From Euphorbia lathyris (Eukaryota > Streptophyta > Magnoliopsida > Malpighiales > Euphorbiaceae): a stretch of DNA of 64,000 nucleotides. Both the position numbers and the translations under genes were made by a program. The stretch covers positions 2,051,001 through 2,115,000 of the forward strand of contig NC_088913.1 of assembly GCF_963576675.1 (NCBI RefSeq), read 5' to 3'. Under the pieces are notes generated by a model that saw only the letters and a program-made list of their open reading frames with translations, was not told where the DNA came from and did not search any database. Below are positions 32,608-44,204 of the stretch, one piece after another. Position 1 is the first letter of the stretch. Every line of letters begins with the position of its first letter.

Positions 32608-34123
32608 TGTTGAGTGATTTCCGCAAATGCATGGTATACGCTTGTAGTAATAAAAGATATCGAACCCACAGGGAACGCTTTTTAACTTAAACTTTATCTA
32701 ATTCGGTTTAATCACGTGTTTAGGTTTAATAAAAGAAATACGTTTAGTTGATAGAATAGGTTTTGGTAAATTAGGATTAGATAGAAGGATTATATTGAGT
32801 TTAGAGAACAATTCTGTTTTGGAATTTTGATTACAAAACAGATACTTCCGCAATTGGAATAAAATAGATCTTATTTTCATAAAGCAAAGTAAACAACTTT
32901 AACTTTGTGAGATTATGGACATGTAACAATATAGCGATTTACTCAATTAAATGGCTTCGAACCATAGAAATCCCCCTAGCGTAGAGATGATTCCTACCTT
33001 AATCAAACTAGTGTTTTACTTCTGATAAGCCACGATCAGCGATCATGTCATCCATAAAAACTAAATTTGTTAAGTGTTCAACAAAGTTCTTATATGAATA
33101 AGATGGAATAGAACGTTTTAATAAAAACACCAATTTATCATTTTGAAAATCATTTTGTCAGAACAATATCAAAATAACAACAGTAAGAATATATTGAATA
33201 AATGAGTATATCATTAATGAAATGTGAATTTTCACAAGTTAATAGAGAAGTAGAAACTTGGATAGCATTGTAACGAAAACTTTAAGATCCGGGTCGTCAA
33301 TCTTTCTCTCAAACTCCGTAGGCTCGTCAAACCTCATGCGCTTCAGCCGTCAATTCTTCTCGCTGGATCTTCGGAATAGAGACTGGTCTCGTCCACTATC
33401 AGAATGAAAACTAAACTAATACTATGTTTATAACTAATCTAAATACAATTCGTGTACAGCACGATTGCTTACAGAAATGAACTCTAAATTTCTGATTCTT
33501 TTCTGAATCGGAAAACTCTACATAACAACTTTCCTCTCTAATTTCTCTAACTTTTCCAACTTAACCCAACCTTGATTTCTGAATTGGATCACTTATTTAT
33601 AGTTGTTGAAGGGTTGTAAATGATGGGTCGTGTCTGCTGGTGAAGGGTTGCTTTTATCCGAACGAACAGACGCGTTTTTCCGATTTAAAACATGTGTTTA
33701 GTGTGCAGGAAGGTTCGCTGTCGCGACTGAGATTCTGAAAATCTCAGTCGCGACAGGGGATATAGGGGCGAGCTTGAAAACTTCATTTTCCCCTGATCTG
33801 GCCTCCGCAAGTCGTGACTGAGATTTTGAGAATCTCAGTCGTGACAGAGAGATTATTCCCTGTCTCTCGACTGCTTTTCGTCCTCCTCGAGCGTTCTTCT
33901 GACTGATATGCATTCTCGATATGTTTTTAAGGTTTTTCCTCCATTTTAGCTCCGTTTTAGCTCCGTTTTTGCTCCTATTTGGATTTTACCAAATATTTAG
34001 GTACCTTGCATCAAAGAAGTAAATAAGGACGTAAAAGTATTCTAAATGAACATAATTAACTCGATTTCAATGTAAATTTAATGTATTTATGTATGATATT
34101 TTAGGTATATTTTGGGCTTAACA
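32608..34123 (-). mobile_element. Solo LTR (TGTTGAG...CTTAACA) with TSD ATTAG
   Basis: Ends are TGTTGAGTGATT and GGGCTTAACA, inverted TGTT(G/A)AG termini. ATTAG flanks at 32603-32607 and 34124-34128. It has 1516 bp and no internal sequence. It holds two hairpins, 33718-33756 (17-bp perfect stem, 5-nt loop) and 33811-33845. It lies in the spacer between BC's RNase H and third ORF. Confidence 0.92.
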
Positions 34124-34309
34124 ATTAGCGCAGAAGGGATTCATATCATGTGTAGTAACTCAGTATTTAGTAATCACTCAATATATATATATCGACTCAG
34201 CATACAGTGATTTTATAGCGTTCATTTTTATTGAGCATGTGACAGTTACTCAACATGTAATGATCACTCGGCATATTATAATCACTCAATATTCATTTAG
34301 CTCAGAGAT

Positions 34310-35341
34310 TTATTGGAGAGGATTAGACATACCGATAACTTCCCTTAGTATGTTGAACTGCACATGAGCCAATGGCTTCGTGAAGATATATGCAAGCTGT
34401 TCATCCGTTGGAACATAGGTCAGCTTGATCTCACCCTTGAGTACATGATCTCTGATGAAGTGATGCCTGATGCTGACATGCTTCATCCTGCTGTATTGGA
34501 TTGGATTTTTAGATAAGTCAATGGCACTTTTGTTGTCGCATTTGACTTCTATTGTTTTCGTTTGAACTCCATAATCATCCAGCTGTTGCTTGATCCATAG
34601 GATTTGTGCAACACAGCTTCCAGCAGCAATGTACTCAGCTTCAGTTGTTGATAGGGAAACTGATGATTGCTTCTTACTGAACCAAGACACTAGACAGCTT
34701 CTAAGGAAATGACATCTTCCTGAAGTGCTTTTCCGCTCAAGCTTGTCTCGTCCATAGTCAGCGTCAGTGTATCCAATGAGTGTGAAGTCGTTTGTGTTTG
34801 GATACCATAAACCTGCATTCATTGAGCTTTGCAAATATCTAAGGATTCTTTTTACAGCTATGTAATGAGATTCCTTAGGGCCAGCTTGATATCTTGCGCA
34901 ATAACATACTGAGTACTGAATGTCTGGCCTACTTGCTGTTAGATAGAGTAGAGAGGCGATCATACCTCGATACAATTTGCTATCTACTGACTTACCTTTT
35001 TCATCAGCACAGAGCACCGTGTCAGTACCCATTGGGGTAGATATTGACTTACTATTTTCCATATCAAATTTCTTCAATATCTCCTTAGCATACTTAGTCT
35101 GACTGATGAAGATGCCATTTTTGCCTTGTTTGATTTGTAGTCCAAGGAAGAAGTTGAGTTCTCCCATCATTGACATTTCAAACTCAGTCTGCATCTGTTT
35201 GCTAAATTCCTTGCACATAGATTCATTAGTAGCACCAAAAATATATCATCTACATATATTTGTGCCAATAGGGTATCTTTTCCCTTTTTCTTAATGAATA
35301 AGGTTGTGTCAGCTTTTCCTCTGACATAGTTCCTGGTCAGC
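34310..35341 (-). pseudogene. BC pol, C-terminal reverse transcriptase and RNase H
   Basis: Minus strand: [20 protein letters not shown] leads to the catalytic IYVDDI, then a frameshift near 35230, then FFLGLQIKQGKNGIFISQ, LYLTASRPDIQYSVCYCARY and the RNase H block with GYTDADYGRDKLERKSTSG, STTEAEYIAAG and KHVSIRHHFIRDHV. The frame from 35218 to 34310 is open (302 codons). Upstream RT is missing where element A's LTR starts at 35342. It matches the same part of A's pol closely. Confidence 0.92.
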
Positions 35342-36229
35342 AAAAAGCTGGTCAGCACTGACCGAAGACAGAAGATACTTGAATCTGATTGGCCAAGAGC
35401 ACAGAGCAGGACTGAGTGACAACGACAGGAAGCTGTTTCCCTCCAACGGTTATTTCGAAATTCGAAATGACTGATGCTTCAGACGTCTCTATAAATAGGG
35501 CCTTTCAGTTGCTTCATTCCAAGCAGAACTTTATCAAGCCATTACGCTGACCAAAATTCTACTCAAAGTTCTGTGAGAAAAAGCAAAGCAAATACTTACA
35601 CCAAATTCTATATCTTTCGTGTAAAAGTCTAGAGTGATTATTCAATCATCTAAGATGTGTTAGCAATTGTTGTTTAGGACAAATCTTTATCATTTCTAGA
35701 GATTAGAAAGGAGAGGCTGAGTACTCGGTTATAGTACTCAGCGAGTGATTAGGAGTGAGTAGAGGTATAGAGGAAGGTACTCTTGTTATACTCAGCTTCT
35801 AAGTTGTAAAAGGGTTGATGCTCTACCGTTAAAGAGCTCAGTAGAGAATTCGAAAGCTCGGAACGTGTTCCGGGGATAGGACATAGGCTTGGAGGCCGAA
35901 CCTGGATAAATCTGCTGAGTAACATCTTTCTAACCTTAAACTCATTAATATATATATTGCTTGCTTAAACAAAACTGACCAAGTAAAGAGGTCACGCTGA
36001 GTTGTGTGCATTGAGTATCTGAGTTCAAGAATAGACTCAAGTGCTATCTCCTGACTCAAAGAAAGAAGCTGACTTAGTCACCAGTTGACTAAGCTAGTGT
36101 CTTAATTTACTCAGCGCGCTGTGTAATCCTTTTTCAAAGAAAAAGAAGTCAGCCTTAACGTACTAAAATTTTAAATAGTTCCTATCCACCCCCCTTGGAA
36201 CTAACTTGTTACGTTATAAGGGACCAACA
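35342..36229 (+). repeat. 5' LTR of Sirevirus A, 5'-truncated
   Basis: Matches 48018-48856 of the 3' LTR. Contains TATAAATAG at 35490-35498, the inverted motif CTGAGTACT...AGTACTCAG (35717-35741) and ends GGGACCAACA. It has about 50 bp (around GGAACGTGTTCCGGGGATAG) that are deleted from the 3' LTR. Confidence 0.92.
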
Positions 36230-36231
36230 AG

Positions 36232-36243
36232 TGGTATCAGAGC
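36232..36243 (+). promoter_or_regulatory. Primer binding site, initiator Met tRNA
   Basis: TGGTATCAGAGC, 2 bp after the LTR end, complementary to the 3' end of plant initiator methionine tRNA as usual in Ty1-copia elements. Confidence 0.92.
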
Positions 36244-37002
36244 TTAAAAGCTCACTGTGAAAGGTTTAACTACCTTGAGCTGATCCCCACTATAGCTGAA
36301 AATAGTACTCGGTTTCTTCTAGGAAACCAGACAACTCAGATCTTACCTGAGGGGCTGTCCATTACTCGGCCTCCCCTATTCTTCGGGTCTAACTACACCT
36401 TCTGGAAGAATAGGATGAAAAACTTTATTCAGGCAACAAATATGAGTGCATGGCTTTCAATAGTCCAAGGCCCATTTGTTCCTGTTGAAGTTGTGGCTGG
36501 CCAAACAGTTGTCAAAGCTGAGGCCAAATGGACAGAGGATGATCTCAAGAAGCTACAAAATCACGCTTCGGCTATAAACATGCTTCACTGTGCGCTGGAT
36601 GCTGCAGAATATAACAAGATATTAGGTTGTGAGTCAGTGTAAGAGATCTGGAAGAAGCTAGAGGTCACCTACGAAGGAACCAACAAAGTAAAGGAGTCCA
36701 AGGTGAACCAGCAGATGAGACTATACGAGCTGTTCAAAATGAACGATGATGAGGGAATCTTTGACATGAATGCAAGATTTACAAACCTCATCAACGAGCT
36801 CAAGAGACTTGGGAAGATCTTCACTGAGGAAGAACAAGTCAAGAAGATTCTTAAGAGTCTTCCTAAAAACTGGCAAGCAAAGAAGACTGCTGTTAAGGAA
36901 GCTCAAGACTTAACCACCTACAAATATGATGAACTCATCGGCTCACTGCTGACCCATGAGATCTCAATGAAGAATTTCGAGGTGAAGGAAAAGTCTGAAG
37001 AC

Positions 37003-39598
37003 AACAACAACAAACAACAACAACAAAGCCTTAGTCCCGAAATGATTCGGGGTCGGCTAACATGAACCATCATATAAAACCGTGAAAATCAAGTCGTGTC
37101 AGCGACACAGATTCGCTCCCTCCACTCCGTCCTATCCACTACCATATTTTCCTCAATTCCCAATAAACTCATATCACTCTCGATCACCCTCCTCCAAGTT
37201 TGCTTAGGTCTTCCCCTACCCCTCACCACTACATCCCTTTGCCACTCTTCGGTTCTCCTAACCGGCGCATCAAGCCCTCTACGTCTCACATGGCCAAACC
37301 ACCTTAGTCGGTTTTCTCTCATTTTATTCTCAATAGATGTGACCCCTACTTTTGTCCTAATTATTTCATTACGCACCCGGTCCTTTCTCGTGTGACCACA
37401 CATCCATCTCAACATACGCATCTCCGCCACCGACATCTTATGGATGTGGCAGTGTTTCACTGCCCAACACTCCGTACCATATAACAATGCTGGTCTAATT
37501 GCCGTCCGGTAGAATTTACCCTTCAATCTATTAGGCATCCCGGGATCACAAAGGAAACCCGTAGCACTCTTCCACTTCGACCAACCAGCTTTAATCCTAT
37601 GAGCAACATCTCCATCTACTTCTCCATCCGTTTGGATAATAGATCCTAAATACCGGAAGCAATCCGAGGCCTGAACAACTCTCCCATCTAGGATGATTGT
37701 CCCTGCCTCCCTACTCCTACGGCCGCTAAACTTACACTCTAAATATTTTGTCTTACTTCGACTCAACTTAAAGCCTCTAGATTCTAGAGTTTGCCTCCAT
37801 AGTTCCAACTTCATCTCCACTCCTTCTTTCGTCTCCTCAACCAACACAATATCATCTGCAAACAGCATGCACCATGGTATACCATCTTGAAGTGAACTTG
37901 TTAGTTCATCCATAACGATGGCAAAAAGAAATGGGCTTAGTGCGGAACCTTGATGCACTCCAATCGTAATAGGAAACTCTTCAGTCTTCCCAACACTAGT
38001 ACGTACACTCGTGCATACTCCCTCATACATGTCCTTTATGATGTCAATATATTTCCGCGAAATGCCTTTCCTTATCAAGGCCCACCAAAGTACTTCCCTT
38101 GGTACCTTATCATATGCTTTCTCCAAGTCAATGAAAACCATATGCAAGTCTTTCTTCTTATTTCGATAGTGCTCCATTAATTGTCTCATTAGATGGATGG
38201 CTTCCATAGTTGATCTTCCCGGCATAAAGCCAAACTGGTTTTCCGAGATCTTCACCGTCCTCCTTAGCCTTTGTTCAATCACTCGCTCCCAAAGTTTCAT
38301 AGTGTGACTCATTAATTTGATTCCCCGATAGTTGGCACAATCTTGGACATCGCCTTTGTTCTTATACAAAGGGATTAAGGTACTTTTCCTCCATTCTGAT
38401 GGCATCTTATTGTTTCTCCAAATTTTGTTGAAGAACGTCGTCAACCATTCGATTCCTCTTTCTCCCAAACATCTCCAAATCTCAATAGGGATGCCATCAG
38501 GTCCTACTGCCTTCTTCAACTTCATCTTACTTAATGCCATTTTGACTTCACCCTTTTGAATTCTCCGCAGGCATTCATGATTTATCATATCGTGATGGAT
38601 ACTTATATCTCCAACATCTTGTTGGCGATCTCCATTAAATAAGTCATCAAAATAGGACCTCCATCGTTCCTTGATATCCTTATCTCCAACTAGGACTTTC
38701 TGGTCCACATCCTTCACACATTTAACTTTTCCGAGATCTCGCGTCTTCCTATCTCTCATCCGAGCAATTCTATATATGTCTCTTTCCCCTTCTTTCGTAT
38801 CCAATCTTGTATACAGATCCCGATTCACCTTTGCTCTAGCATCTCGTATGACCTTCTTTACTTCCCTTTTAGCCTCTTTGTATTTTTCGTAGTTCTCGTC
38901 ACTCCTACATTTCCCCAATAGTTTATAGGATTCTCTCTTACTCTTTACTGCTTGTCGTACTTCTTCTGTCCACCAAGATGTGTCCTTACCCGGTGGCATG
39001 CTACCTTTAGATTCCCCTAGAACTTCCTTCGCTACTTCCCTTATACTATGCTCCATCTTATTCCATATCGAATCTATATCTGAATCCATATTGCAAGTCC
39101 AAATATCTTTTTTGGTCATCTCATCCACAAATTTTTGTTGATTCTCCCCTTGCAATTTCCACCACTTAATCTTAGTCTCTATTTGAGGTGTTTGTTTTCT
39201 TATACATTTCCTACTTCGAAAATCTAGCACCACTACTCTATGTTGGGTTGTCGTACTCTCACCAGGGATCACCTTACAATCAATATAACTCTTTCTCCAA
39301 GCACTCCTTACTAAGAAGAAGTCAATTTGGCTCGCATTACCGCCACTCCGATAAGTCACTAAGTGGGATGTTCTCTTCATAAACCATGTGTTCATGATAC
39401 TCAAGTCATAGGCTGATGCGAATTCCAAAATATCATTTCCTGCTTCATTCTTATCTCCAAAACCATACCCTCCATGAACACTCTCAAACCCATCTCGCCT
39501 AGAACCCACGTGTCCATTGAGATCACCCCCTAGTACCATTTTTTCATCCCTAGGAACCTGTTGCACCACTTCCTCTAAGTCATCCCAAAAAGCTTGTC
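37003..39598 (-). mobile_element. RTE-type non-LTR retrotransposon (LINE) inside element A gag
   Basis: The 3' tail on the plus strand is CAACAACAAACAACAAC followed by the conserved 3' end also found at 17776-18025. The 5' end is truncated within the endonuclease. The gag sequence resumes at about 39599, and comparison with D and BC suggests that about 15 bp of gag were lost at the target, with no clear target duplication. The insertion is opposite in direction to gag. Confidence 0.88.
37089..39598 (-). CDS. RTE LINE protein: partial AP endonuclease plus reverse transcriptase
   Basis: The frame is open for about 835 LINE codons to the stop at 37089. The 33 codons before it (39698-39600) are antisense gag and not part of the protein. 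The endonuclease part includes GGDLNGHVG and SQIDFFLVR; its N-terminal strand is absent. The RT part includes [70 protein letters not shown] and the catalytic LFADDIVLV (about residue 613 of the full frame), then the C-terminal [18 protein letters not shown] region. These are hallmarks of plant RTE elements. There are no internal stops, so the copy is young, but without its 5' end it cannot be autonomous. Confidence 0.9.
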
Positions 39599-40622
39599 TT
39601 ATCATGAAAGGTGACTCCACTGATGGGAGCTCAACAGATGATGAGGAGATGGCCATGTTCACCAGGAAGATGAAAAGGCTGTTCAGAAAGAATGACAAAT
39701 ATTCTAAGAAGCCTTACAAAAAGTTTGATAAGTATTAAACTGAGTCCACCGATAGCAAATACAAGAAGGACAACTCAAAGCCCATTACATGCTTTGAATG
39801 TCATCAAACTGGCCATATCAAGTCAAGCTGCCCCACGCTGAGGAAAGAAAGGAAGAACGGCAAAAAGGCAATGGTGGCAACATGGAGCGACAGTGATGAG
39901 TCTTCATCATCAGAAGCTGATGCCACTCAGTCAGCAAAGATCTGTTTTATGGCTGACGAACTTGCTGAGCCGTGCGTCTCTGAGCATGCTGACCCCTCCA
40001 TTGCATCTGACGATGAGAAGCAATCAAATGAGGTAATATCACTACCCCAGCTCAGAAATGAAATGGTTAATGCCCTGAGTGACCTCTACACACTTGTCAA
40101 AAAGTGTAATAAGAAAGTTAGAGCACTCAGCAGGCGCTATGACGAGGTTGAAGAGGTCAAGCTGAGTGACCTCAGATTCATTCTTCAGGACAACTCAACT
40201 TTGCATGATAACATGGAGATCATACATAAGTCTGTCTCTGAAGTCCAATCAGATTCTAAGAAACTAAGAAAGGACGTCACAACTATCCAGAACCAACTAA
40301 AGGTTCCAAACAAAAGAAATATTCCTCTGAATATCAGTACCGAGGTACTAGTCAGCAGAGATGGAATCCTCAATGGAATGTCCAGTGTGACTTCTGTGGG
40401 AAGAAAGGACACACCATAAAGGTGTGCTGGCACGCTCAGCACTGGGGTGTTGACCAGTCAGTGAGACATCCTAAACGGAAGGTTAGCTGTGATTTCTGTG
40501 GAAAGAATGGCCATACTGTCCAAGTATGACGCCATAAAATAAAATATGATGCTTTACCTGTTGAGCCTAACAAGCAAGGACCCAAAAAGAATTGGGTACC
40601 TAAAAGTAACTAGTTATATTGC

Positions 40623-43600
40623 AGGTAAGCCTGAGATGTGCTGAGAAGTCAAAGATGTGGTATATTGACAGCGCATGCTCAAGGCATATAACTGGTGATG
40701 AAACTCAGTTCATCACATTCGAGCGTAAACGAGGAGGAAGCGTAAGTTTTGGAGACAACAAAAAGGGTAAGATAGTAGGGTCATGAACCATTGGAGGTAA
40801 TCCTACTATTGAGTCTGTCTCCCTAGTCAGCGGACTCAAATATAACTTACTCAGCGTAGCTCAGCTATGTGACAATGGGAGAAAAGTTATATTTGATGAC
40901 ACTGGATGTAAAATATACGAGGGTAAAACTAATGAGTTAATTTTAACTGCCCCTCGCATTGATAATGTCTTCATGCTGAACTTAGAGAAAAAGTTTTCAA
41001 AAACTGTATGCTTAGTATCAAAGGAAGAAAATTCCTGGCTATGGCACATGAGACTTGGTCATGTAAGCATGGACCTCCTGGCCAAATTAGCAAGAAAGCA
41101 ATTGGTTGAGGGACTGCCTGAACTTAAATTTGAAAAAGATCAATTATGCCACGCTTGCCAAGCTAGAAAACAAACCAAACAATCTTTTCATAGTAAAAAT
41201 ATTGTCTCAACTAAGCGTCTGTTAGAGTTACTACACATGGATCTCTTCGGTTATTATAGATGACTTTTCTCGGTACACTTGGATCATCTTGCTAAGTAGC
41301 AAGGATGAGACCTTTGAGACATTTTCAAATTTGGTTAGAAAACTTGAAAATGATAAAGACCTAAAATTGGCTCACATCCGAAGTGATAATGGTGGAGAAT
41401 TCAAAAACCAACAGTTTGTTGAATTTTGTGAAGCCAGCGGCATTGACCATAATATTTCTGCTCCTAGGACGCCTCAACAAAATGGGGTTGTTGAAAGGAA
41501 AAATAGAACATTGGTTGAAATAACCAGGACAATGCTGAGTGAGCATAGGCTTCCAAAGTACTTTCGGGAGAAGCTGTTAACACAGCGTGCTATATTCTTA
41601 ATAGGGCTCTTATTAGACCTATACTAAAGAAAACCCCCTACGAACTTTGGAAAGGACGAAAGCCCAACATTGGATACTTTCGAGCCTTTGGCTGTAAATG
41701 TTTTATTTTAAACACCAAAGGTAGCTTAGCTAAGTTTGACTCAAAAGCTGATGAGGCTATCTTTTTAGGCTACTCAACAAAGAGCAAAGCATACAGAGTT
41801 TTCATAAACGAACTCAAGTTTTAGAAGAGTCAGTACATGTTGAGTTCGATGAAACTAACCCTGCAGGAAGATATCTCTCGCTGACCGAGGATGATCCACA
41901 CTCAGTATCCGCTGATCAAGATCCAACCGCTGAGTCATTCCCTCAAAGGCTCACCAAAGGTAAAAGTGAACCTCAAATTGTTTTCACTGACCAATCTACA
42001 CCTGCAGAGATTGTTGAAACACAGACAGCACAAGACATCAATCTACCAAAGGAGATAAGGATACCAAGAGGACACTCAGAGAGTGCTATTCTTGATGCCG
42101 CTGAGAATACCCTGATGACAAGAAACCAACTCAGGAGATACCTCAGCAATGTAGCCTTCGTCTCAGTTCAGGAACCAAAGAACTTCGCTGATGCTGAGGA
42201 CGATGAATTCTGGATGAGCGCAATGCAAGAGGAACTTGATCAATTTAGAAGAAACGATGTATGGGAGTTAGTGCCACATCCAAGGAGTCAGAAGACCATT
42301 GGAACAAGATGGGTCTTCCGCAACAAGCTGGATAAACAAGGAAATGTAGTCAGGAACAAAGCAAGGCTTGGAGCTCAGGGCTACAGTCAGCAAGAAGGTA
42401 TTGACTACGGTGAGACCTTTGCCCCAGTGGCAAGGCTAGAGGCTATTAGAATTTTATGCGCTTATGCAAGTTATATGAACTTTAAACTGTTTCAAATGGA
42501 TGTTAAGAGTGCATTCCTTAATGGAGTTATAAACGAGGAAGTTTATGTTAATCAACCTCCAGGGTTTGAGGATCCTAAATTCCCAAACCACGTTTATAAA
42601 CTCAAAAAGGCTCTGTACGGCCTCAAGCAAGCACCACGTGCTTGGTATGAGAGGCTCACCAGTTTCCTGCTGACTAGAAATTATGTCAGAGGCAAAGCTG
42701 ATACAACCTTATTCATTAAGAGAAAGGGTAAAGACACCATGCTGGCTCAAATATATGTTGATGATATTATTTTCGGTGCTACTAATGAGTCAATGTGCAA
42801 GGAATTTAGCAAGCAAATGTAGACGGAGTTTGAAATGTCAATGATGGTAGAACTCAACTTCTTCCTTGGACTTCAAATCAAACAAGGGAAAAATGGCATC
42901 TTCATCAGTCAAGCTAAATATGCCAAGGAGATATTGAAGAAATATGATCTTGAAATTTGTAAGCCAATATCTACTCATATGGGCAGTGACACTGTCCTTT
43001 GTGCTGACGAGAATGGTAAGTCGGTAGACAGCAAATTGTATCGAGGTATGATAGGCTCTCTACTTTACTTAACAGCAAGTAGACCGGACATTCAGTTCTC
43101 AGTATGCTACTGTGCTAGATATCAATCTAACCCTAAGGCTTCTCATTACATAGCTGTAAAAAGAATCCTTAGATATTTGCAAAGCTCAGTGAACGCAGGT
43201 TTATGGTATCCCAACACTCATGGTTTCACACTCGTTGGATACACTGACGCTGACTATGGACGAGACAAGCTTGAACGAAAAAGCACCTCTGGAGGATGTC
43301 ACTTCTTAGGAAGTTGTCTTGTATCCTGGTTCAGCAAGAAGCAGGCCTCAGTAGCCTTGTCTACCACTGAAGCTGAGTACATTGTTGCTGGTTACTGTGT
43401 TGCTCAAGTCCTATGGATTAAGCAACGGCTTGAAGACTATGGTGTTCAAACAAAGACAATTGAGGTCAAATATGACAACAAAAGTGCAATTGATCTATCA
43501 AAGAACCCAATTCAGCAGAGCAGGATGAAGCATGTCAGCATCAGACATCACTTCATTAGAGACCATGTACTCAAGGGTGAGATAAAGCTGACCTATGTCC

Positions 43601-43701
43601 CAATGGATGAGCAGCTTGCGGATACCTTCACGAAGCCACTGGCTCGTGAGCAGTTCAGCACACTGAGAGAAGCCATTGGTATGTTTAATCCTCTTCAGTA
43701 A
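40623..43701 (+). pseudogene. Sirevirus A pol: protease, integrase, reverse transcriptase, RNase H
   Basis: Protease WYIDSACSRHITGD near 40657. Integrase zinc region LGHVSMDLLAKLARK...CHACQ, then a deletion near 41245 that removes residues between LFG and the first catalytic Asp. The DDE block VIIDDFSRY, IRSDNGGEF and PQQNGVVERKNRTL follows. RT from about 42115 has [31 protein letters not shown] and [13 protein letters not shown] at about 42820 precedes TEFEMSMM. RNase H has GYTDADYGRDKLERKST, STTEAEYIVAG and KHVSIRHHFIRDHV, ending at TAA 43699-43701. Frameshifts occur near 41570 and 41810 and a stop near 40785. It was recently functional, judging by overall integrity. Confidence 0.93.
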
Positions 43702-43904
43702 ATTCCAGCTCTTAATATATATTCATGCTGAGTGAATTAACATGCTGAGTGATCTATGCTATTATTTGCTGAGTGAATAGATGTATGCTGAGTGTTCAAT
43801 GCTAAATGAATGAATATCACATACTAAGCAAATATGCGCACTAAGTAGTTATCTCAAACTGAGCAACCAACCACTTAAACCATCCGTTTGTGAAAAACTG
43901 ACCA

Positions 43905-44101
43905 CTCAGAATATAAAACGTTTAGAATTCTAAACGCTGAGTATAAGATCCATTGCATTTAATGCTAAAGCACGCGAATAGCCACCTAGGATGATGTATG
44001 CGCCGATTGTGTCATAAAAGCCTGGATCATTGTCGGTTGACAATCCCAAGGCAAAACTGACACATGGATTCGATAAGATCCACCTCACACCGCTATAAAT
44101 A
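43905..44101 (+). promoter_or_regulatory. Putative internal promoter before Sirevirus A third ORF
   Basis: TATAAATA at 44094-44101, 104 nt before the ATG at 44205. The leader is rich in CTCTCT/AACTCTC. Upstream blocks include AAACGTTTAG, AATGCTAAAGCACGCG, TAGCCACCTAGGATGA (43979-43994) and TGCGCCGATTGTGTCAT (43999-44015). The same blocks occur in the same order before BC's third ORF although the ORFs are highly diverged. Confidence 0.55.
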
Positions 44102-44204
44102 ATGGGCAAATCCCCATTTTTATCTCTTTACTCTTACCGAATTCTCTGGCATAAGCACTTTCTCTCTAAAAACTCTCAAAACCTCCAAACCCCTCTCTGA
44201 AACT

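Larger units (their letters stand above)
36292..40613 (+). pseudogene. Sirevirus A gag, interrupted by an RTE LINE
   Basis: The family start ATG (seen in D and BC) is ATA here (36292). The capsid region has FFGSNYTFWKNRMKNF, LHCALDAAEYNKI, a stop at about 36640, then LYELFKMNDDE, RFTNLINELKRLGKIF and KYDELIGSLLTHEISMKNFE. The LINE enters after residue KEKSED. Gag resumes near 39599 with [14 protein letters not shown], a TAA stop, a CCHC knuckle CFECHQTGHIKSSC (about 39790-39830), a coiled-coil-like stretch, a frameshift and two more knuckles (CDFCGKKGHTIKVC and CDFCGKNGHTVQV-stop). It ends at TAG 40611-40613. Not functional as it stands. Confidence 0.88.

Noticed and set aside
35342..36229. 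Head-to-head pair of independent elements meeting at 35341/35342
   Set aside because: BC reverse transcriptase continues on the far side of A at 48857, so one interrupted element explains both sides better.
37096..39382. Series of plus-strand ORFs
   Set aside because: Antisense to the RTE LINE reverse transcriptase.
39600..39698. First 33 codons of the 869-codon minus-strand ORF as LINE protein
   Set aside because: They are antisense of Sirevirus gag; the LINE starts near 39598.
40621..40632. Splice donor after gag as proof of a spliced pol mRNA
   Set aside because: CAGGTAAG/CAGGTGAG occurs in A and D but not in BC, and no matching acceptor was identified.
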